The position numbers and the translations under genes were made by a program. Of a stretch of DNA of 64,000 bases, positions 17,521 through 27,673 are shown piece by piece. Under the pieces are notes generated by a model that searched no databases, was not told the DNA's origin, and saw nothing but the letters and a program-made list of their open reading frames with translations. The stretch's first letter is position 1. Each line of letters starts with the position of its first letter. This stretch comes from Rhodospirillaceae bacterium (GTDB lineage: Bacteria; Pseudomonadota; Alphaproteobacteria; UBA8366): assembly GCA_002711555.1 (NCBI GenBank), contig PARQ01000015.1:1-64000 (forward strand), written 5' to 3'.

Positions 17521-18647
17521 GCAACTCAGCACCATTTATTAGCGCACATGGCTCGGGGCCGGATTGGCAGTCGGTAGCCCAAGACTGCGCGGTTCAGCTA
17601 AAGGCAGCTGGTCCGGAACATAGACTGGGCTTCCTTTACGTTACAGATCATTTTAGTGCTGAACTTAGTCATATATCAAACTTTTTTAAGGATATGATTG
17701 GGGTCGATCATTGGGTAGGAACCGTAGGGCTTGGGGTTTGCACTACAAGTAAAGAATATTTTGACGAACCGGCCATGGTAGTAATGATTGTACCTGCGCG
17801 TGAATCGGCATTCCGAGTTTTCGGCAGCGTGACAGACAGCATTACAGCCATTACTGATAAGCATGCATCTTGGCTTAGTAATATTTTATCGCCGTTAACG
17901 GTGGTCCATGGAGACCCGAGGAATCAAAAGATTAATGATCTCATTGAGGAAATATCCTCTGAAACCGAGGGGTTCCTAGTTGGGGGATTAACGGCGTCTC
18001 AGCAGAACTTTTTTCAACTTGCGGATGACCTAAGCGAGGGAGGTCTTTCGGGTGCCATGTTTGCATTGGACGAAATACCGGTGCAGGTAGGAGTGACGCA
18101 GGGTTGCTCGCCGATCGGTAGTCCACATAGAATTACCGCTGCAGATCAAAATCTCCTGATTGAACTTGACGGTAAGCCTGCACTCGATGTGTTTAAAGAA
18201 GATGTTGGAGAAGTTCTGGCCCGCGATCTGCAACGTGCAGCTGGTTATATTTTTGTTGCATTGCCAGTTACTGGCAGCGATACGGGCGACTATCTCGTCC
18301 GCAACCTGGTAGGTGTAGACTCCGAAACTGGAGTTGTGGCGATCGGCGACTATGTCACCGCCGGTGACCAAGTCATGTTTTGTCGTCGCGACCATGAAAG
18401 CGCAATCGCTGACATGAAGCGCATGCTTAATGATATCAAGTCTCGAACTGAAATCGGTGCAATTAGAGGAGGATTATATTTTTCGTGTTGTGCAAGAGGG
18501 CCAAATCAATTCGGGTCTGATAGTGAGGAACTCAAAATGATAACATCCGAATTGGGTGACTTTCCATTAGTTGGCTTTTTTGCGAATGGAGAGATAAGTA
18601 ACAATCGCTTATACGGTTATACGGGTGTTCTGACAGTTTTTCTTTAA
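17517..18647 (+). CDS. FIST domain protein
   Basis: 376 residues matching the FIST_N plus FIST_C domain pair, a small-ligand sensor module. Seen: the opening HGSGPDWQ, LGFLYVTDHFSAEL, VGTVGLGVC, the mid-protein VGGLTASQQN, PVQVGVTQGCSPIGSPHRIT, and in the C domain AIRGGLYFSCCARGP and PLVGFFANGEI (family: C.gRG...F, P..GF...GEi). There is no kinase, cyclase or HTH attached, so its output partner is unknown. It overlaps tesA by 4 bp (ATGA), so the two are translationally coupled. Confidence 0.88.
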   Translation: MSNSAPFISAHGSGPDWQSVAQDCAVQLKAAGPEHRLGFLYVTDHFSAELSHISNFFKDMIGVDHWVGTVGLGVCTTSKEYFDEPAMVVMIVPARESAFRVFGSVTDSITAITDKHASWLSNILSPLTVVHGDPRNQKINDLIEEISSETEGFLVGGLTASQQNFFQLADDLSEGGLSGAMFALDEIPVQVGVTQGCSPIGSPHRITAADQNLLIELDGKPALDVFKEDVGEVLARDLQRAAGYIFVALPVTGSDTGDYLVRNLVGVDSETGVVAIGDYVTAGDQVMFCRRDHESAIADMKRMLNDIKSRTEIGAIRGGLYFSCCARGPNQFGSDSEELKMITSELGDFPLVGFFANGEISNNRLYGYTGVLTVFL

Positions 18648-18798
18648 TCTCTGATTTCTCGGCCTTTCAGCAAGCTGATCAAAGAGGCGGCATTCGATTA
18701 ACAATCGCACGGCCCCAAGTAATTACGAATTAAAAGCTTCTGATCCTCATTACTTAGTGAGGTTTGCTCTTAGAATCATTATGCCAAACAGTTTATCT

Positions 18799-19659
18799 TT
18801 ATATGGGCCGTTCCCCAGCAACTTGAACTTTGTGCAGACGGCGCCGCTGGCTTGGATCAAAAGAATCCCTATGATGCATAGTAGTTCGGTTGTCCCAGAC
18901 CAGGAGATCTCCGAGGCACCACTGATGTGACCATATGCGGCACTCCCGAATTGTGTGTGCCCAAAGTACGTCCAGAAGACTCTCACTATCGTTCACCGTT
19001 AGGCCGGGAATATAAGCGCCAAGCCGCCGTCCTAGGTAGAGAACTTGCCGTTTGTTTTCGGGTAAAGTTCGGACGATTGGGTGAATTGGACCAGGATTTT
19101 TAGTAATGTCGCTGGCCTCATCAAACTCCGGGCGCTTGGTTCCTGTGCTGTCATAGACTTGTGAGTGTCGTATTGACAAATTGTTAACCTGAGCTCGAAT
19201 GTCACCAGGCAAAGTTTCTAACGCATCCACCATGTTAAGGAAGGCTGTGTTGCCTCCGTTTTCTGGTATCTCAACTGAATATAGAGTGCTTGCAGAAGGC
19301 GGAGTATCGGAAAAACAGCTATCAGAATGCCAGAAACATTCACCGTCACCCAGACTTCCGATCGACTCATTATTTACTTTGATGTTAGAAATAACGCTGA
19401 CACAATCAGGGATATCATCCTCTGGATATTTCCGTTTTCCAAGACCAAGAAGAGTATCAGCTATCTTTCCAAGGTCGCCAAAGACCTGAGCAAAGATGAC
19501 ATGCTCGGTAACAGGTAGTTTTTGGTTTCTGAATAAGAGGACCAAGTGTTTTTTAAGAGCTTTGCGAAGCTGTTCAGAGCGGCGCGGGGTGATTGGCTTG
19601 CTAGCATCGATGCCTATAACCTCCGCCCCCAGTTTTCTACCAAGAGGTATGATTTTCAT
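18799..19659 (-). CDS. TauD/TfdA-family Fe(II)/2-oxoglutarate dioxygenase
   Basis: 286-residue taurine-dioxygenase-like enzyme. The iron triad is visible: H-x-D in FWHSDSCF (His111, Asp113) and the distal His in NRTTMHHRDSF (His262 or 263), followed by the 2-oxoglutarate-binding arginine in SQRRRLHKVQ. Other family features: HLVLLFRNQKL near the N-terminus and NGGNTAFLNMVDALETLP. Substrate cannot be told; homologues hydroxylate taurine, sulfonates, 2,4-D-type acids and other small acids. It is convergent with the FIST gene, and no transporter or regulator flanks it. Confidence 0.85.
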   Translation of the reverse strand: MKIIPLGRKLGAEVIGIDASKPITPRRSEQLRKALKKHLVLLFRNQKLPVTEHVIFAQVFGDLGKIADTLLGLGKRKYPEDDIPDCVSVISNIKVNNESIGSLGDGECFWHSDSCFSDTPPSASTLYSVEIPENGGNTAFLNMVDALETLPGDIRAQVNNLSIRHSQVYDSTGTKRPEFDEASDITKNPGPIHPIVRTLPENKRQVLYLGRRLGAYIPGLTVNDSESLLDVLWAHTIRECRIWSHQWCLGDLLVWDNRTTMHHRDSFDPSQRRRLHKVQVAGERPI

Positions 19660-19929
19660 TCATTAGCACCTGAAATAATAATTACAATCTATCATACTCA
19701 TGATCGCAGTCTGGTCTAGGCCGCTTGCATTTTTTGAACTGCTCTTTGAGACACTGAATTTGTACACTAGACTCACGATAAACAAAAATGAATGTGGTGA
19801 AGCACTTCAAATAATGTAGCAAACAAAAAAGCGTTTATAGTTCTCAAAAATTGCAACATCATCTAGCCGTGATACTGGTGTTTGGTTAAGATAAAGTTTT
19901 GAAAATGAGGACTCCGAGGATTACTGAAG

Positions 19930-20253
19930 ATGGTTGAAAAAATACCAGCCGATGCCTGGGCTTTGATGTCATCAGGATTACCGGCCTGGAAGAAACTGGA
20001 AGGAAGTGACGCTATCAAGAGAGTTATTAAGTTTGATAATTTCAATCAAGCGTGGGGGTTCATGACCCGGATAGCATTGGAGGCTGAACGGATTAATCAC
20101 CATCCCGAGTGGCTAAATATTTATGGAAAAGTTGAGGTCACGCTGACGACTCACGAGTGTGATGGCCTCAGCGAAAGGGATATTATCCTAGCAAGATTTA
20201 TAGATGCTACTGTACATGAGATGACAACGAACCAGGAGAAAGAACATGCGTAG
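19930..20253 (+). CDS. phhB: Pterin-4a-carbinolamine dehydratase
   Basis: 107-residue PCD/DCoH protein that dehydrates 4a-hydroxytetrahydrobiopterin. The family signature is complete: [19 protein letters not shown], then [17 protein letters not shown] (H-H-P...Y..V...L.TH..gGls..D..LA). No phenylalanine hydroxylase is visible nearby; in many bacteria this protein also serves molybdopterin or other pterin metabolism. GAGG lies ten bases before the ATG. The next gene overlaps its 3' end by 8 bp. Confidence 0.92.
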   Translation: MVEKIPADAWALMSSGLPAWKKLEGSDAIKRVIKFDNFNQAWGFMTRIALEAERINHHPEWLNIYGKVEVTLTTHECDGLSERDIILARFIDATVHEMTTNQEKEHA

Positions 20254-20845
20254 TCGTGTGGTGCCATTTATGTCAGCCGCTTTACTTTTATGGTCGTTAC
20301 CAAGTTTGGCAGACGGTTTTTCGGACGGCATGCGTATGCATCTGCAAAAGAAATATTTTAAGTCTTCGCAATTGTTTCATAGTTTAGCCCAATCAGGTAA
20401 TGCGCGGGCTCAGTTCATGTTGGGGACAATATATGAACAAGGGCTCGGGCGCCCTTCTGATCTGAACGCGGCCGCTTATTGGTTTGAAAAAGCTGCTAAT
20501 GGTAATAATCCCTCTGCACAATTCAATCTCGGCATATTTTACCAGTTTGGAAAAGGTGTGCCGAAAGATGCATCGAAGGCAGCTCAGTGGCTTCAGCGCG
20601 CAGCTAATAACGGACACGGGAAAGCTCAAAATAACCTAAGCACATTTTTTTATGCCGGCGTTGGTGTAAAACAGGATATTGTTGAGGCTTGGAAATGGCT
20701 ATCCCTGGCAGCCGACCACCTTGATGGCGAGGGCCGTGAAATGGTTGTGAAAAACCGTTTGGCGATAGAAGAAGAAATGTCTTCTGATCAAATTATTGAT
20801 GCGAAAAAACGCACCGCGATGTGGCAAGCTGCTAATAAAAATTGA
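20246..20845 (+). CDS. Secreted Sel1-repeat (SLR) protein
   Basis: 199 residues with a signal peptide (about 1-22, [18 protein letters not shown], cleavage near LADG) and three or four Sel1/TPR-like repeats: [56 protein letters not shown] with [10 protein letters not shown]. It is presumably a periplasmic scaffold. It overlaps phhB by 8 bp and is convergent with the EamA gene (12 bp). Confidence 0.88.
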   Translation: MRSRVVPFMSAALLLWSLPSLADGFSDGMRMHLQKKYFKSSQLFHSLAQSGNARAQFMLGTIYEQGLGRPSDLNAAAYWFEKAANGNNPSAQFNLGIFYQFGKGVPKDASKAAQWLQRAANNGHGKAQNNLSTFFYAGVGVKQDIVEAWKWLSLAADHLDGEGREMVVKNRLAIEEEMSSDQIIDAKKRTAMWQAANKN

Positions 20846-20857
20846 GACCAGTGGTTC

Positions 20858-21784
20858 TCATCCGTTTTGTTTATTACCGGCCAACGACTCGCGTTTTGCA
20901 ATGTACAAAGCGCTAGCGATTAATAGAAGTGTACCAATGCACGTCCATATTGTAGGTAGCTCTGAGAAAAAAATGAAACCCACTAAACCTGCAAATAATA
21001 CTCGCGAATACTCAAATGGTGTAACTGCAGTTGCTTCGCCGACTGCTAGCGCTTGAATCAAACACGAGTGAGCGATGGTGACAATTAGACCTAGCGCAAC
21101 CAGTAATAATGTTTCAAATGGCGTCGGCGTAATCCACAGAAACCATGTCGGAATGGATGTCATTAAAACTGAAACCGAGGCATGCCAAAGTAATATCGTG
21201 AGATTTGATTCTCCCCTATCTTTTAAAATCTTGATTAAGGTAAAAATAACCGCAGCGAGAAATGCATTGGTCAGTGCGAAGACCATTCCTGTTTTGACAC
21301 TGCCAAAATTTAGAAGTTCGGTTGGCTGAACCATCAATGTTACGCCAATAAACCCCACAATGGTTGCAGTCCAACGACGCCACTGTACAGATTCACCTAA
21401 CAATAAAACAGCGCATGGGATCATCCAAATTGCCCTTGAAAACATTACAGCTGTAGCATCAGCGAGTGGTAATAATTTAAGACTGTAAAAGATACAGATC
21501 ATGGCAATGCCACCGAGCGCAGCTCGGGTTAGCTGAAGCCAAGGGTAATTAGTCTGAAAAGCTTTGACCCCCCCCGCATTCGCAATTGCGGGTATAAGCC
21601 AAAGGATGCTGAAAACATTTCGAAAAAATACTATTTCTATAGGATCTAGACGACGGCTTAATATTTTGATTATGCTGTCTGCAGCAACAAAAAAAATTGC
21701 CATAAACAGCATCCACATTGCACCGCGGAGATTCTTTGGCGCGCGATCCCAACGACTTCTTAGATTGACTGGCAAAATCATCAT
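20858..21784 (-). CDS. EamA/DMT-superfamily transporter
   Basis: 308-residue inner-membrane protein with about ten hydrophobic segments arranged as two five-helix EamA repeats. Features: FFVAADSIIKILSRRLDPIEIVFFRN in the first helices, LLPLADATAVMFSRAIWM, GVTLMVQP at the end of repeat one, and VGEATAVTPFEYSRVLFAGL with FFSELPTIW in repeat two. Members export metabolites such as amino acids or S-adenosylmethionine; no substrate can be assigned. It is divergent from the acetoacetyl-CoA synthetase gene. Confidence 0.88.
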   Translation of the reverse strand: MMILPVNLRSRWDRAPKNLRGAMWMLFMAIFFVAADSIIKILSRRLDPIEIVFFRNVFSILWLIPAIANAGGVKAFQTNYPWLQLTRAALGGIAMICIFYSLKLLPLADATAVMFSRAIWMIPCAVLLLGESVQWRRWTATIVGFIGVTLMVQPTELLNFGSVKTGMVFALTNAFLAAVIFTLIKILKDRGESNLTILLWHASVSVLMTSIPTWFLWITPTPFETLLLVALGLIVTIAHSCLIQALAVGEATAVTPFEYSRVLFAGLVGFIFFSELPTIWTCIGTLLLIASALYIAKRESLAGNKQNG

Positions 21785-21957
21785 TTTCTGTTTATTTTTT
21801 CTGCTTTCTCAAGCTCTGTGGGGCAGAATAATAAGATTTAGTCACGGCAACTTAGAATATGCTTTTTCGGCTTTGATAGCTATACCGAGGATTCTTGGTG
21901 AGCCCTTTGTGACAGATAAGAATTTTAATGGGATAGAACTAAGAAGGAGCGATGTGC

Positions 21958-23910
21958 GTGGCAGAACCATTATGGCGACCCGACAGTAGCCGCATTAAAA
22001 GTGCAAATATGACTGCATTCATGCATTGGTTAGAAAAAGAGTATGAAGTATCTCTTAGTAGCTATTCACAATTGCATCAATTCTCGGTCTCTAGGCAAGA
22101 GGATTTTTGGGCTGCTGTGTGGCAGTTCTGTGATGTCATAGCTGAAACTAGGGGTGATCGTGTGCTAGTAGATGGAGAAAGCATGCTAGGCGCACAATTT
22201 TTTCCAGATGCTAAACTGAATTTTGCAGAAAATCTATTGCGCCGTCGAGATGATCGAGAAGCTCTAGTGTTTCGCGCAGAGGATCAAATTGAGAGACGGT
22301 TAAGTTGGCGCAAATTATATGAAGAGGTTTCGAGAATTGCAGCGGCGCTTAAAATGGCTGGAGTTCAGCCCGGAGACCGGTGTGCCGGATTTTTACCGAA
22401 CAGTCCTGAAGCAGTGGTTGCCATGTTGGCTTCAGCGAGCCTTGGAGCAATCTGGACTTCATGTTCGCCTGATTTCGGGACTAGGGGTGTTCTGGATAGA
22501 TTCGGGCAGGTAGCGCCTAAGATTTTGTTTACTACTGATGGATACATTTATGATCAAAAGTGGCATGCCAGTCTTCCGCGTGTGAAGGATATTTTAGCTG
22601 AATTACCAAGTGTGGAGCAGGTTATAGTGGTTCCATTTTCAGACTCGGTGCCAGATATAAAACCGATTAATAATTCAGTTTTGTGGAGCGAGTACAATAT
22701 AGGTGGGACCCCGGATCAAATAAGTTTTGAACTTAAGCCCTTCAATCATCCCCTTTACATAATGTACTCGTCTGGGACCACTGGAGTCCCAAAATGCATC
22801 GTGCACAGTGCAGGAGGTGCCTTGCTGCAGCATCTCAAGGAACATCAGCTACATTGCGACATAAAGCCTAATGATCGTGTTTTCTACTTCACCACCTGCG
22901 GTTGGATGATGTGGAATTGGTTAGTGAGCGCATTGGCTTCAGAAGCAACACTGCTTCTTTATGATGGATCACCATTTGCAATCAAAGATGACATACTTTT
23001 TGACTTTGCATCAGAAGAAAAGATGACGTTCTTCGGGACCTCAGCAAAATATATCGACACTTTGGTCAAACGTGGATCGCAGCCTTCTCAAAGTCACGAT
23101 CTTCGAGCACTTCGTACATTTGCTTCAACTGGGTCACCATTAGCGCCTGCAGGTTTCGACTATATTTATCAAAATGTTAAAAGTGATGTTTGCTTGTCAT
23201 CGATTTCTGGAGGCACCGACATTCTCGGTTGTTTTGTTTGTGGAAATCCGACAGCCCCTGTTTATCGTGGAGAGATACAAGCACTAGCTTTAGGAATGGC
23301 TACAAATGTATTTGATAGTAATGGCAGCCCCGTGAGAGGTAGAAAAGGTGAATTGGTTTGCACTGCACCCTTCCCTTCGTTGCCAATAGGGTTTTGGGAT
23401 GATCCAGATGGAAGCCGTTATATTGCGGCATACTTCGAACGCTTCCCAAACGTTTGGTGCCATGGTGATTTTGTTGAGATAACCAAAAACGGAGGTATGA
23501 TAATTTATGGGCGCTCGGATGCAACGCTTAATCCAGGAGGCGTGAGAATCGGAACTGCGGAAATTTATCGTCAAGTTGAAACTTTCGTGAATATTGAAGA
23601 AGCCATCTGTATTGGGCAAGATTGGGATAATGATACGAGAATTATACTTTTCGTCAGGATGGTAAAAGGTAAAGAGCTTGACGAAAGTTTGGTGGCTAAA
23701 ATTCGGAAGCGTGTACGCAAAAATTGCTCACCCCGCCACATCCCTGCGAAAGTTATCGCAGTCGCCGATATTCCTCGTACGCGATCTGGAAAAATCACTG
23801 AGCTTGCTGTGCGCAACGTGGTTCATGGATTGCCCGTGAAAAATAAAGAGGCGCTTGCAAACCCGGAAGCTCTGGAAAATTTTCAAAACATTATAGAATT
23901 GAAATCATAG
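21958..23910 (+). CDS. Acetoacetyl-CoA synthetase
   Basis: ANL-family ligase of about 650 residues that activates acetoacetate with ATP and CoA. Features: the N-terminal ACAS-type domain ([10 protein letters not shown]), P-loop [59 protein letters not shown] and the C-terminal [11 protein letters not shown] catalytic lysine. This pattern is specific to AacS rather than Acs. GTG at 21958 is preferred, eight bases after AAGGAG; an in-frame ATG at 21952 is only two bases after it. The gene abuts an aminotransferase gene (TAGTG, one shared base), so the pair is an operon. Confidence 0.92.
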   Translation: MAEPLWRPDSSRIKSANMTAFMHWLEKEYEVSLSSYSQLHQFSVSRQEDFWAAVWQFCDVIAETRGDRVLVDGESMLGAQFFPDAKLNFAENLLRRRDDREALVFRAEDQIERRLSWRKLYEEVSRIAAALKMAGVQPGDRCAGFLPNSPEAVVAMLASASLGAIWTSCSPDFGTRGVLDRFGQVAPKILFTTDGYIYDQKWHASLPRVKDILAELPSVEQVIVVPFSDSVPDIKPINNSVLWSEYNIGGTPDQISFELKPFNHPLYIMYSSGTTGVPKCIVHSAGGALLQHLKEHQLHCDIKPNDRVFYFTTCGWMMWNWLVSALASEATLLLYDGSPFAIKDDILFDFASEEKMTFFGTSAKYIDTLVKRGSQPSQSHDLRALRTFASTGSPLAPAGFDYIYQNVKSDVCLSSISGGTDILGCFVCGNPTAPVYRGEIQALALGMATNVFDSNGSPVRGRKGELVCTAPFPSLPIGFWDDPDGSRYIAAYFERFPNVWCHGDFVEITKNGGMIIYGRSDATLNPGGVRIGTAEIYRQVETFVNIEEAICIGQDWDNDTRIILFVRMVKGKELDESLVAKIRKRVRKNCSPRHIPAKVIAVADIPRTRSGKITELAVRNVVHGLPVKNKEALANPEALENFQNIIELKS

Positions 23911-25094
23911 TGGCAAAAAATAACAGATATTCTAAGGCCAACATTCGATCCGCAATTAGAGCACTTAAAACCCAAGAGATTATGCAGGTTTCAGAAATGG
24001 CGCTCGGGAATCGTGATGTGATACCTCTTTGGTATGGAGAATCCGATGTAAAAACGCCTGCCTTTATTTGTAATGCAGCTGCAACTGCTATGGGCGAGGG
24101 TTATACGTTCTATACCCATAAACGCGGATTACCTGAGTTGCGTGAAGCGTTGGCTGATTATAGCCAACGCTTGTATGGCATGCCGGTCGGTGCTGATAGA
24201 ATTACTGTTACATCCTCCGGCATGACTGCAATTATGATCGCTATGCAGGTTGTAATTGACCCTGGTGATAGAGTGATTTTGGTTGGGCCCGTTTGGCCCA
24301 ATGCTGAGGCGGCAGTGAAAATTATGGGTGGTGAGGTCTGTCAACACTCGCTCCGATACGAGGACGGCGAGGCACAAAGCTGGCACTTAGACATAGAATA
24401 CCTTTTCGCTATGTGCACTGAAAATACGCGGGCGATATTCATTAATTCTCCTGGAAATCCTACCGGCTGGATGATGTCAACTCGAGAACAAAGAAAAATT
24501 CTTGAGTTTTGCCGTTTGCGCAATATTTGGATCATAGCTGATGAAGTATATAGTCGGATTGTATATGACCGACCTTCAGCCCCATCTTTTCTCGAGATAA
24601 TTGAACCAGAAGACTCAGTGCTGGTAGTTAATAGCTTCTCAAAAAATTGGGCGATGACTGGATGGCGGTTGGGATGGCTGACCCACCCGCCTTCATTCGC
24701 TAAACCATTTTCAGATTTGATCGAATTCAATACCAGTGGCACTCCAGCTTTTCTACAGAAAGCGTGTATAACTGCTTTAAAGGATGGGGAGCATGTTATC
24801 GATGACATGGTAGACCTGTGTAGGGAAGGTCGAGATATTGTAGGCACCGCAATGTCTGAATGGCCCCGGGTTCGTTATCGAGCGCCTGACGCAGCATTTT
24901 ATGCCTTTTTCGCTGTGGACGGGGTGGAGAACTCACTTAAATTTGCAAAGCAGTTAGTACTTGATGTGGGCGTTGGGCTTGCGCCGGGGACAGCGTTCGG
25001 TCCGGAAGGAAATGGCTGGCTGAGGCTTTGTTTTGCCCGTAATAGTAGTGAATTATCAACTGCAATGGACAGGCTGGCAAACGTATTTGCGTAA
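23910..25094 (+). CDS. PLP-dependent class I/II aminotransferase
   Basis: 394-residue fold-type I aminotransferase. Seen: WYGESDVKTP (substrate loop), YTFYTHKRGLPELREALA, TSSGMTAI cofactor loop, SPGNPTGW, ADEVYSRI and the PLP lysine in NSFSKNWAMTGWRLGW; C-terminal R in WLRLCFARN binds the alpha-carboxylate. Exact amino acid substrate is not deducible. The start is a GTG whose first base is the last base of the acetoacetyl-CoA synthetase stop, so the two proteins are made together; a link such as degradation of a ketogenic amino acid is inference. Confidence 0.88.
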   Translation: MAKNNRYSKANIRSAIRALKTQEIMQVSEMALGNRDVIPLWYGESDVKTPAFICNAAATAMGEGYTFYTHKRGLPELREALADYSQRLYGMPVGADRITVTSSGMTAIMIAMQVVIDPGDRVILVGPVWPNAEAAVKIMGGEVCQHSLRYEDGEAQSWHLDIEYLFAMCTENTRAIFINSPGNPTGWMMSTREQRKILEFCRLRNIWIIADEVYSRIVYDRPSAPSFLEIIEPEDSVLVVNSFSKNWAMTGWRLGWLTHPPSFAKPFSDLIEFNTSGTPAFLQKACITALKDGEHVIDDMVDLCREGRDIVGTAMSEWPRVRYRAPDAAFYAFFAVDGVENSLKFAKQLVLDVGVGLAPGTAFGPEGNGWLRLCFARNSSELSTAMDRLANVFA

Positions 25095-25145
25095 TTTATA
25101 GTCATTTTTACGTGGCGTTGTAAAAATTAAAGTGGAAGGGCTAGG

Positions 25146-25670
25146 ATGCGAGGTTATTTTGGTATAGGAGTTGAACACATCTCTAAACCCATGAATGTAG
25201 GAAACCTTTTTCGATCAGCGCACGCTTTTGGAGCGGATTTTATCTTCGCTATCGCGCCTGCGGTTGATCTTAGAGAGATTCAAAAGGCAGATACGTCCCG
25301 TACCGTGAAGCATCTTCCTCTTTACGAGTTTCCAGAAGCTTCAAAGCTCGTGCTGCCTCGCGAGTGTCAGTTGGTTGGTGTTGAATTGATGGATGAGGCA
25401 GTAGATCTGCCGAGTTTTAACCACCCTGAGCGTGCGGCTTATATTCTTGGGCCTGAAAAAGGGAGCTTGTCTCCTGAAGTAAATTCCCGATGCGATCACG
25501 TGGTGAAAATACCAACAAAATTTTGCGTTAACGTAGGAATTGCAGGCGCAATTTTGATGTATGACCGGTTGATTACGCGCGGTCGATTTCCGCCGCGACC
25601 CGAAGTGGTAGGAGGGCCGGTTGAGGAATTGGCTCCACATGTGCATGGTGGTAGGGTGGTGCGCCATTAG
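25146..25670 (+). CDS. SpoU/TrmH-family RNA 2'-O-methyltransferase
   Basis: 174-residue SPOUT-fold protein. The three SpoU motifs are present: NVGNLFRSAHAFGAD (motif 1 with N and R), YILGPEKGSLSPEV (motif 2) and IPTKFCVNVGIAGAILMYDR (motif 3, forming the trefoil knot). There is no N-terminal L30-like substrate domain, so it resembles TrmL-size enzymes; the target nucleotide is unknown. A GAAGGGCTAGG ribosome-binding region lies directly before the ATG. Confidence 0.87.
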   Translation: MRGYFGIGVEHISKPMNVGNLFRSAHAFGADFIFAIAPAVDLREIQKADTSRTVKHLPLYEFPEASKLVLPRECQLVGVELMDEAVDLPSFNHPERAAYILGPEKGSLSPEVNSRCDHVVKIPTKFCVNVGIAGAILMYDRLITRGRFPPRPEVVGGPVEELAPHVHGGRVVRH

Positions 25671-25693
25671 TTAAAGAGGATCGGGGTTTACTG

Positions 25694-26257
25694 ATGATGC
25701 GGTCTTATACAAAACTAATTCTATTGCTTGTTATTATTTTAAATGCCGGAGGCTTGACCGACGCTTATGCTGAATCCAAGGTGAGCCAACTAGGTGGTTT
25801 CGGAAATTGTCGGGAGGTAGGCCGCAGTTTGATTTGCAATTGGAACGCAGAAACTTACGTTGAAAATAAAAACAAGAAAACATGCCACATATGGTCTAGA
25901 CCAATCAAAAAGAAGGGAAAATATCGAAAGCGTGGAGACGTGGCGCTCTATGTGACTCACCGACCATGGTTAAAGGTAAAAAATCAGGTAAGTGTCCTTG
26001 CGGGCTATACATATAAGAAAGAAAGCCAGCCAAGGGCATTGATAGGAGGGGCTAAATTTTTGTTTTTTACCGAAAAAGACGTTGCATGGTTGTCAACTGC
26101 CGAAAAGGATAGAGCGCTTGTCAATGCAATGCGGCGTGGCAGGACAATGACAATAGACGGTCTTTCTTCGCGATCAACTAGGACCACAGACATATATTCA
26201 CTTACCGGATTTTCTGCTGCTCACAACGCAATTAGTAAGGCTTGTGGGATAAAATAG
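25694..26257 (+). CDS. Invasion-associated locus B (IalB) family protein
   Basis: 187-residue exported protein. A signal peptide occupies about 1-28 (SYTKLILLLVIILNAGGL, cleavage near AYA-ES). The mature part matches IalB: CHIWSRPIKKKGKYRKRGDV, VTHRPWLKVKNQVSVLAGY, AKFLFFTEKDVAWLST, and the closing TTDIYSLTGFSAAHNAISKAC. Bartonella IalB is a surface/periplasmic invasion factor, but free-living alphaproteobacteria carry it widely, so no pathogenic role is implied. It sits 12 bp before rlmN, a common alphaproteobacterial order. Confidence 0.88.
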   Translation: MMRSYTKLILLLVIILNAGGLTDAYAESKVSQLGGFGNCREVGRSLICNWNAETYVENKNKKTCHIWSRPIKKKGKYRKRGDVALYVTHRPWLKVKNQVSVLAGYTYKKESQPRALIGGAKFLFFTEKDVAWLSTAEKDRALVNAMRRGRTMTIDGLSSRSTRTTDIYSLTGFSAAHNAISKACGIK

Positions 26258-26269
26258 GGTCTTTGTATT

Positions 26270-27399
26270 ATGACCAAATTAGCTTCCAACCCTTCGGCTT
26301 TGCAATCACCGACCTTAGAAAATGAGGAACCTCTCTCGTTGATCGGGCTTGATCGGGTTGACTTAGCTAAAGTTATTGAACCATTGGGTGTGAAGCCATT
26401 TCGCGCGCAGCAAATTTTCCGCTGGATATATAATCACGGTGTCTCAGATTTCAGTCAAATGACAAATATATCGAAAAACCTTCAAATTGAATTGGCCAAA
26501 CATTTTTCGCTTGCTCGGCCAGCAATCAGTCAACATCAAAAGTCTGATGATGGAACACAAAAATGGCTACTTCGATTTGATGATGCCCAGGAAGCAGAAT
26601 GTGTCCATATACCAGAAGCTGAGAGGGGCACATTGTGTGTTTCAAGCCAGGTGGGCTGTACGCTGAATTGCAGCTTTTGCCATACAGGTACTCAAAGAAT
26701 GGTGCGGAATCTTGGGCCATCTGAAATTTTAGGACAATTAATGGTGGCGCGAGATGATTTCGGCGAATGGCCTGCCCCCGACTTTAATAGAAAAGTAAGC
26801 AATTTGGTTATGATGGGTATGGGAGAGCCTCTTTATAATTTCGAAATGTCAAAAAGGCGTTGCTTATTGCGATTGATAATGAGGGCCTCAGCATTTCCAA
26901 ACGTAAAATTACTTTATCGACGTCTGGTGTGGTGCCAATGATCGAAAGAGTGGGTCGCGAGATTGGAGTTCAGCTTGCGATTTCACTACATGCTGTTCGC
27001 GATGAACTCCGTGACATTTTAGTCCCAATAAACAAGAAATGGCCCATAGCCGAGCTGCTCGATGCGTGTCGACATTATCCGGGCGGGCGGAATGCGCGTC
27101 GAATAACATTTGAGTATGTTATGCTAAAAAATTTCAACGACTCGTTAGAAGAGGCTCGTGAGCTCACTCAACTTTTGAGGAATATCCCGTCTAAGGTAAA
27201 TTTGATACCCTTTAATCCGTGGCCTGGCGCTAATTATGAATGTTCTTCCGAAGACGTCATCCGAGACTTTAATGGAGTCATTAATGATGCTGGTATAACT
27301 TCTGTGATCAGAAGACCCCGCGGGCGCGATATCTTAGCTGCTTGCGGCCAACTCAAAAGCGAAAGTGTACGCCGGAAGCGAACGAAATTGGATCAATGA
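26270..27399 (+). pseudogene. rlmN: 23S rRNA/tRNA adenine-C2 methyltransferase RlmN, broken by one frameshift
   Basis: Radical-SAM enzyme that methylates A2503 of 23S rRNA and A37 of some tRNAs. The first frame (26270 onward) carries the N-terminal domain, the C-x3-C-x2-C cluster motif CTLNCSFC (Cys130, 134, 137) and [13 protein letters not shown], then degenerates. The second frame continues with [17 protein letters not shown] sequence, [27 protein letters not shown] and the C-terminal catalytic cysteine in ILAACGQL, stopping at 27399. One missing A in AAA at 26844-26846 explains it: restoring it gives [13 protein letters not shown], the family consensus. All key residues survive on both sides, so a sequencing or assembly error is more likely than decay. 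Confidence 0.92.
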
Positions 27400-27673
27400 A
27401 TATTTTCTGGGTTCAAAACATTACTTTCAGGTGTTCAAATTCAAATTTTTCTCTTCACCAGCTGCGTAAATGACTGACCATAGCTGGGCGATCATATACT
27501 GAAAAAACACGAGTCTTTTGACTAGGGTCTGCCATGTCGATATCCTCCGTTATGAAAAAAATAGTAACAAGTAGTCTGTGGTTTCCAACTGGTACGGGAA
27601 TGTAGCTTGCAGGCTGGTGAACGATGCCTATACTCCGCGCGCAATTGGGAAGTTATAATCTTGGCGAGAGATC

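Noticed and set aside
27654..27659. TATAAT as an argG promoter
   Set aside because: No acceptable -35 box at 16-18 bp; left out as a feature.
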